In this document: positions 7,141 through 10,382 of the stretch, one piece after another
Numbering within the stretch: the stretch's first letter is position 1
Layout: each line of letters starts with the position of its first letter
Source of the DNA: Dictyocoela muelleri
Taxonomy: Eukaryota; Microsporidia
Assembly (NCBI GenBank): GCA_016256075.1
Contig: SDVU01000810.1
Coordinates: 1-10,382, forward strand
Direction: 5' to 3'
DNA: 10,382 bases
Notes under the pieces: generated by a model
Told to the model about the DNA's origin: nothing
Seen by the model: the letters and a program-made list of their open reading frames with translations, nothing else
Databases searched by the model: none
Position numbers and translations under genes: made by a program

Positions 7141-7354
7141 ATGTAATAATAAATGAATTATATTGGGGGGTAGTTAAATAAATTGTAATTATTTTAATAT
7201 TTTGGGTAAAAATACAATTTGTGGACTATAAAATGTAATGCGTGGGATAATAAAAATGAAAAAAATGGCATCATTTCATTTTAATATTTTGTAAAAAATA
7301 TTTTTTTTATCTAATTTTTTTTTGTAATTTTAAAGTTAAAGATTCTTATATGTC

Positions 7355-7437
7355 TCATACTAATAATGTTTTAAACTCAAGGTGATATGAAACTATTTGA
7401 AAAGACTTTAATTTAGTATTTTTTTTCAAATATGACT
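7355..7437. repeat. 83-bp direct repeat, left copy flanking the MULE
   Basis: The 83 bases from TCATACTAATAATGTTTTAA to TTTTCAAATATGACT recur at 8921-9003 in the same orientation, with four mismatches and no gap by eye. The two copies border the MULE element at 7438-8920. No coding potential is seen. Confidence 0.9.
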
Positions 7438-7443
7438 GCCAGC

Positions 7444-7490
7444 AAAAATCACCGCAGGTGATTTTTGCGTAAAATTCTCCGGGAAATTTT
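7444..7490 (+). repeat. MULE left terminal inverted repeat with hairpin
   Basis: The first 47 bases match the inverse of 8861-8907 except for the three-base centre of the hairpin and about three other positions. The outer part is itself a hairpin, GCAAAAATCACC - GCA - GGTGATTTTTGC (7442-7468, 12-base perfect arms), followed by GTAAAATTCTCCGGGAAATTTT. Confidence 0.8.
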
Positions 7491-7511
7491 ATACACATAA
7501 AAAAAAATATT

Positions 7512-8848
7512 TTAATCCAGTTTCCAGCTATGTGTACACAATTTTTTTAAGAAATCTACACCATAATAACTGCCATAGTCTTCAAGTATTGGTTTTAATC
7601 TATCAACTTGTTTTGTTTCTACTCTAGAATGCAGAGACAAAAGTAATTTATGCTCTACTAAAGACTGCTATTGACTAGCTTCTGTCCTATCAGAAAAAAT
7701 GACGTCTGTTCGTTTCTGATCAGATTATTTAGGTGTCTATGGAAAATTTCAACGCTATTAGTAGTTCTTGGAATGCCGGAAATTACTCTTTCATAACAGT
7801 TACAAAATCCAATATTCTTGTTTGAGTTATTTAAGTCTAGATATTCATCTTGAAACCAATCGAAAAGCTTCAGAACATCGAAAGCTTTTTCTAAAATAAG
7901 CCATACTTTGAGTCTTGTAGCTAAAATTAGAATATCATGGGGTAGAGCAAAGATTAAAGTAAGTATAATCTTGACCTGAAACTTGATTATAATATTTTCT
8001 TAAACTCTTGCGAAAACTTAAGTAGCTGTACTCTTCTCCAAATAATCTGTCCTAAATGAAAATTTCATCCATAGATACCTGAATTTTTAAAAACCTTTTA
8101 CAGCTATTATAACTTGCCACCTCAAAGTCTAAAAACACTTTTGGGTTTACATAGTCCATTACATTTCTCATCTAACCACTTGAAGAAAAGTTGATAATAT
8201 GCATCACTTTTGTTCTTCATGAAGCAATATACTAAAGGCAAATTATTACTCCTAACATTACATTGCAGAGTAAATAATTGCTCAAAAGTGGAAGGTGCTG
8301 ACTTGAACGTCCCGTCACAAACAACTGCTTGGAATATTTGAAATGCTCAATATTTTCTTCCGTTGTGAAGAAAACGATTCTATTTGGATTATTCATCTCT
8401 GAGTCAAAATGAAGGAATTGTTTTCATTCAAGCGTCTTATGAAGTTCAACAGGGATATCACTTTCAGGAATTTGGGTAAAATTACTGCGATTACTTAAAC
8501 TTCTAAACAAATATAAATAATACCTAGGGTTGAATAATGTTGAAGTTTAAATTAAAAATTATGAAAAAAAAATATGATTGTAAGAATCGTGTGTCAAAAG
8601 TCTCTCTCTTTGATCCGAGCACTTAAGAGTACACAGTTATATTTTTTTCATCTATAACATGTGGATGCATAGGCATTTTGCCACATAAATCATAGGACAT
8701 GTTAGTCCTGAACAAAACAGGACATCCTCTTTTATAGCAACTCCAAGTGATTTTACCAGAGTTAACATCTTTAAAGTTATAGAAATAACCTTCATATGAT
8801 ATCTTTATTTTTGTTACTCTTTATAATATTTTTTGAAAAAATTATCAT
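7512..8848 (-). pseudogene. MULE transposase with FLYWCH zinc finger, broken
   Basis: A likely start is the ATG at 8848 (MIIFSKNIIKSNKNKDI). After a frame change comes the FLYWCH finger, ISYEGYFYNFKDVNSGKITW then SCYKRGCPVLFRTN and HPHV (8800-8650; Cys, Cys, His, His visible), closed by TAA at 8625. Further on are FTQIPESDIPVELHKTLE and MNNPNRIVFFTTEENIEHF, then the catalytic core VVCDGTFKSAPSTFEQLFTL (first Asp at 8316), LPLVYCFMKNKSDAYYQLFF, and VNPKVFLDFEVASYNS (second acidic site at 8129). Then FHLGQIIWRRVQLLKFSQEF (about 8068-8010), and a longer open piece at 7975-7660 with CNCYERVISGIPRTTNSVEI then FHRHLNN, the typical MULE C-terminal signature. It ends with VEHKLLLSLHSRVETKQVD and ...SYYGVDFLKKLCTHSWKLD, stop at 7512. 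About seven frame changes and several stops make it inactive. The order and content of motifs make the family assignment firm. Confidence 0.87.
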
Positions 8849-8860
8849 TTTAGGGGTTAG

Positions 8861-8907
8861 AAAATTTTCCGGTGAATATTACGCAAAAATCACCGCAGGT
8901 GATTTTT
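8861..8907 (-). repeat. MULE right terminal inverted repeat with hairpin
   Basis: Inverse of 7444-7490. The hairpin AAAAATCACC - GCA - GGTGATTTTT (8885-8907) has 10-base perfect arms. Its central triplet reads GCA on the plus strand at both ends, so the centre is direct rather than inverted. Confidence 0.8.
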
Positions 8908-8920
8908 TTTAGTAAAACGA

Positions 8921-9003
8921 TCAAACTAATAATGTTTTAAACTCAAGGTGATATGAAACTATTTGAAAGGAATTTAATTTAGTATTTTTTTTCAAATATA
9001 ACT
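8921..9003. repeat. 83-bp direct repeat, right copy flanking the MULE
   Basis: Same orientation as 7355-7437, about 95% identical by hand alignment (TCAAACTAATAATGTTTTAA ... TTTTCAAATATAACT). Ten bases (8911-8920) separate it from the run of Ts at the right terminal inverted repeat. Confidence 0.9.
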
Positions 9004-9076
9004 TAGTGATATTAACATGATTATTGCTAATAAACCTTTACATCTCACTAAAAAAAAAACGGTACTGAGTTCCCAT

Positions 9077-9368
9077 ATGACCAAGAATTAGACCCCGAAA
9101 GATCAATCTAAAAAATGAAAAAAAAAAATATGTTTTTGAAAGATCTATTGTGTGATATTAGTAGATTATTATGTTGAAAATAAGTTTTCATTCTAAAAAT
9201 GGTAATATATACGAGTATAAATCGAAGATTTTTAGTTTCATATTGCCATTTTTAGAAATAAAAATTTATTATTTACATAATAATCTACTAATATCACACA
9301 ATAGATCTTCCCAAAAACATATTTTTTATCATCTTCGACTGAGTTTTAGTGTTCTAATTCTTGGTCAT
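9077..9368. mobile_element. Fold-back MITE of 292 bp
   Basis: Nearly the whole unit is one large inverted repeat. The outer arms start ATGACCAAGAATTAGA (9077) and end TCTAATTCTTGGTCAT (9368). Within them AAGATCTATTGTGTGATATT, then AGTAGATTATTATGT (about 9139-9174) is exactly inverted as ACATAATAATCTACTAATAT then CACACAATAGATCTT (about 9275-9310). Inner arms continue with CTAAAAATGGTAATAT (9193-9208) against ATATTGCCATTTTTAG (9240-9255), leaving a loop of roughly 30 bases around 9210-9239. There is no transposase, and the 68-codon plus frame through it is a by-product. No target duplication could be fixed, so the superfamily is open. Confidence 0.85.
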
Positions 9369-9650
9369 TTAAGGTAAAAATGGTTTTGTTGACAAAACTA
9401 TTTTAAATTTTTAGATAAAAGTAAGGGCTACTAAAAAATAAAATGGATGATAGATGGTTAAATTAGAATGTTAATAAAGAACTTTGTATATCATACCTTT
9501 GAGTTAAATGTAAAAAAATCTCTTTCTGAAATTAAACATAAAAAGTGGTATTCTAGTATATTTCTTACATGTAGCCCTGAATAATTTAAAGATCGTTAAT
9601 CAATATCAATCTTTTTTTACACTTATCTCATTGTTTTATTGAAATTTTAT
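9369..9650. other. AT-rich spacer between two MITEs
   Basis: No open frame of note and no repeat recognised. A short run with TTTTGTTGACAAAA at about 9382-9395 is a small palindrome. Confidence 0.5.
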
Positions 9651-9866
9651 AGAATTAGACCCTTAAAAGGCAATCAAAAAAGGATAAAAAACATGTTTTT
9701 GGAAAGCTCTCTGTGTGATATTTTCGGAAATTGAGCTTAAGAAAAAAATAATATTATTTCTATTTTTTAGGATAAAGTCCTAAAATAGAAATATTTATTT
9801 TTTTTTTTTACTTAATTCCCGCCAATATCAAGCAAAGATCTTTATAAAAACGACATCTCTGAAAAA
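9651..9866. mobile_element. Second, diverged fold-back MITE
   Basis: The left side, AGAATTAGACCC (9651) ... ATGTTTTTGGAAAG, TCTGTGTGATATT (to about 9722), resembles the left arm of the MITE at 9077. The interior is again a long inverted repeat: TGATATT, CGGAAATTGAG, AATATTATTTCTATTTTTTAGGA (9716-9772, in pieces) against TCCTAAAATAGAAATATTTA, CTTAATTCCCGCCAATATCA (9778-9832, in pieces). The right arm continues as AAAGATCTTTATAAAAACGACAT to about 9855-9866. Its right end blends into the sequence beside the MULE at 9982 and is uncertain. Confidence 0.7.
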
Positions 9867-9873
9867 CGCTTTC

Positions 9874-9912
9874 GGCATTTCCCTTTTTTTGTCATTTTAT
9901 CCGGAAAATGCC
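9874..9912. repeat. Hairpin just downstream of second MULE transposase
   Basis: GGCATTTCC (9874-9882) and GGAAAATGCC (9903-9912) are imperfect inverse complements (one extra base) around a loop containing a T run. It lies about 70 bases beyond the transposase stop at 9982. In the first MULE a hairpin lies 44 bases beyond its stop as part of the terminal inverted repeat. It may therefore mark the end of this element, but the partner end is outside the window. Confidence 0.4.
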
Positions 9913-9981
9913 AAAAAACCAAAAATTTAAAAAATTAATAAAATATAAGAATAAATTAACTTAAATTAAATAATAAAAGAA

Positions 9982-10382
9982 TCAATTATAAATATTTATT
10001 AAATCATCCAGTGCCTCATAGAATTCAAATTTTTCATAAAAATTGAAATTTTGTATCATTATTCTTATTGTTTTATATTTATCAAAAGATTTTGATAACC
10101 TACCTTTTTTCAAATTATTAATGATAATTTTACATCTCCTTTCTTCTTTTTTGATTATATCGATGATTTTACCCTTTTCATGAGATTTTTTTGATATTTT
10201 TGAATTCATATATCTATGATAAGCCTCAAAACTATTTGTAGTTGTGGGAATAGAATTTGCTACTCTCTCAGAAATCGACCAAAAAACAGTTTTCATTATT
10301 TACACATTCTTTTTATTCATTATGAAATGATCTTTAAAATAAACATAAACTTCTTCAAATTCTTTAAGGTCCTTTTTAATTT
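9982..10382 (-). pseudogene. Second MULE transposase, C-terminal part, runs off window
   Basis: The minus-strand frame is open from the right edge (IKKDLKEFEEVYVYFKDHFI, then MNKKNV), broken by one TAA at 10302-10300, then continues in the same frame for 105 codons to a stop at 9982. The part after the stop carries the MULE C-terminal signature WSISERVANSIPTTTNSFEA then YHRYMN (compare IPRTTNSVEIFHRH in the copy at 7512-8848), followed by a basic, charged tail, KKEERRCKIIINNLKKGR. The DDE core and any zinc finger would lie right of the window. The ATG at 10296 is internal to the protein and not a true start. With a single stop and no frame change in about 130 codons, this copy looks younger than the first. 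A genuine alternative is two pieces joined by an intron, but no splice sites are evident at the stop. Confidence 0.83.

Larger units (their letters stand above)
7438..8920 (-). mobile_element. Decayed MULE transposon with FLYWCH finger
   Basis: A unit of about 1.48 kb bounded by 47-base terminal inverted repeats (7444-7490 and 8861-8907) that enclose a broken Mutator-like transposase with an N-terminal FLYWCH-type zinc finger, on the minus strand. Animal MULEs often carry such fingers. Just outside the inverted repeats lies an 83-bp direct repeat (7355-7437 and 8921-9003). It is far longer than the 8-10 bp target duplication of the superfamily and so needs another explanation. Transposase decay (about seven frame changes) shows an old, immobile copy. 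Confidence 0.82.

Noticed and set aside
9171-9377. Plus-strand open frame of 68 codons
   Set aside because: Runs through the palindrome of the fold-back MITE; no family resemblance.
1-10382. Retrovirus-like, Polinton-like, toxin-antitoxin or defence systems
   Set aside because: No matching domains, terminal repeats or gene arrangement were seen anywhere in the window.

Overview
This is a very AT-rich eukaryotic stretch with no confident cellular gene. It is best read as a graveyard of short interspersed repeats and small DNA transposons. Non-viral DNA transposons of the Merlin and FLYWCH-bearing Mutator (MULE) types, together with a tRNA-derived SINE-like family, suggest an invertebrate animal genome. 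A parasitic eukaryote that acquired such elements is not excluded. No bacterial signals (operons, Shine-Dalgarno sites) were seen. Homology calls come from reading translations and repeats by eye; no search was run.

Layout. A roughly 465 bp SINE-like family occurs eight times: 1-78 (+, cut by the window edge), 1059-1506 (-), 1512-1982 (-), 3001-3310 (+, partial), 3747-4205 (+), 5437-5853 (+, 5'-truncated), 6114-6576 (-) and 6677-7140 (+, best preserved). Its 5' end carries RNA polymerase III A- and B-box-like sequences, and its 3' end runs into a TA-rich tail. Between copies lie a possible hAT transposase scrap (202-333), a small open frame for a one-pass membrane peptide that ends at a splice-donor-like site (2223-2435, minus), a degenerate T-rich repeat (2489-2660) and a 15-bp minisatellite (3338-3640) with an outlying remnant at 4281-4315.

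A decayed Merlin element fills about 4365-5442. Its transposase is broken by several frame changes and two stops, and has lost one of its three catalytic acidic residues. A decayed MULE (7438-8920, transposase on minus) has about 47-bp terminal inverted repeats and is framed by an 83-bp direct repeat, far longer than the 8-10 bp target duplication usual for the group. Two related fold-back MITEs follow (9077-9368 and 9651-9866). The window ends inside a second MULE transposase (minus strand, 9982 to the right edge) that shows one in-frame stop in the visible part.

The genes do not form a pathway. The window records repeated insertion: SINEs landing beside SINE tails, transposons between or next to SINEs, and MITEs beside MULEs. 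I see no undescribed functional system. The parts most worth following are the SINE-like family, the 83-bp repeats around the MULE, the paired MITEs and the 15-bp minisatellite.
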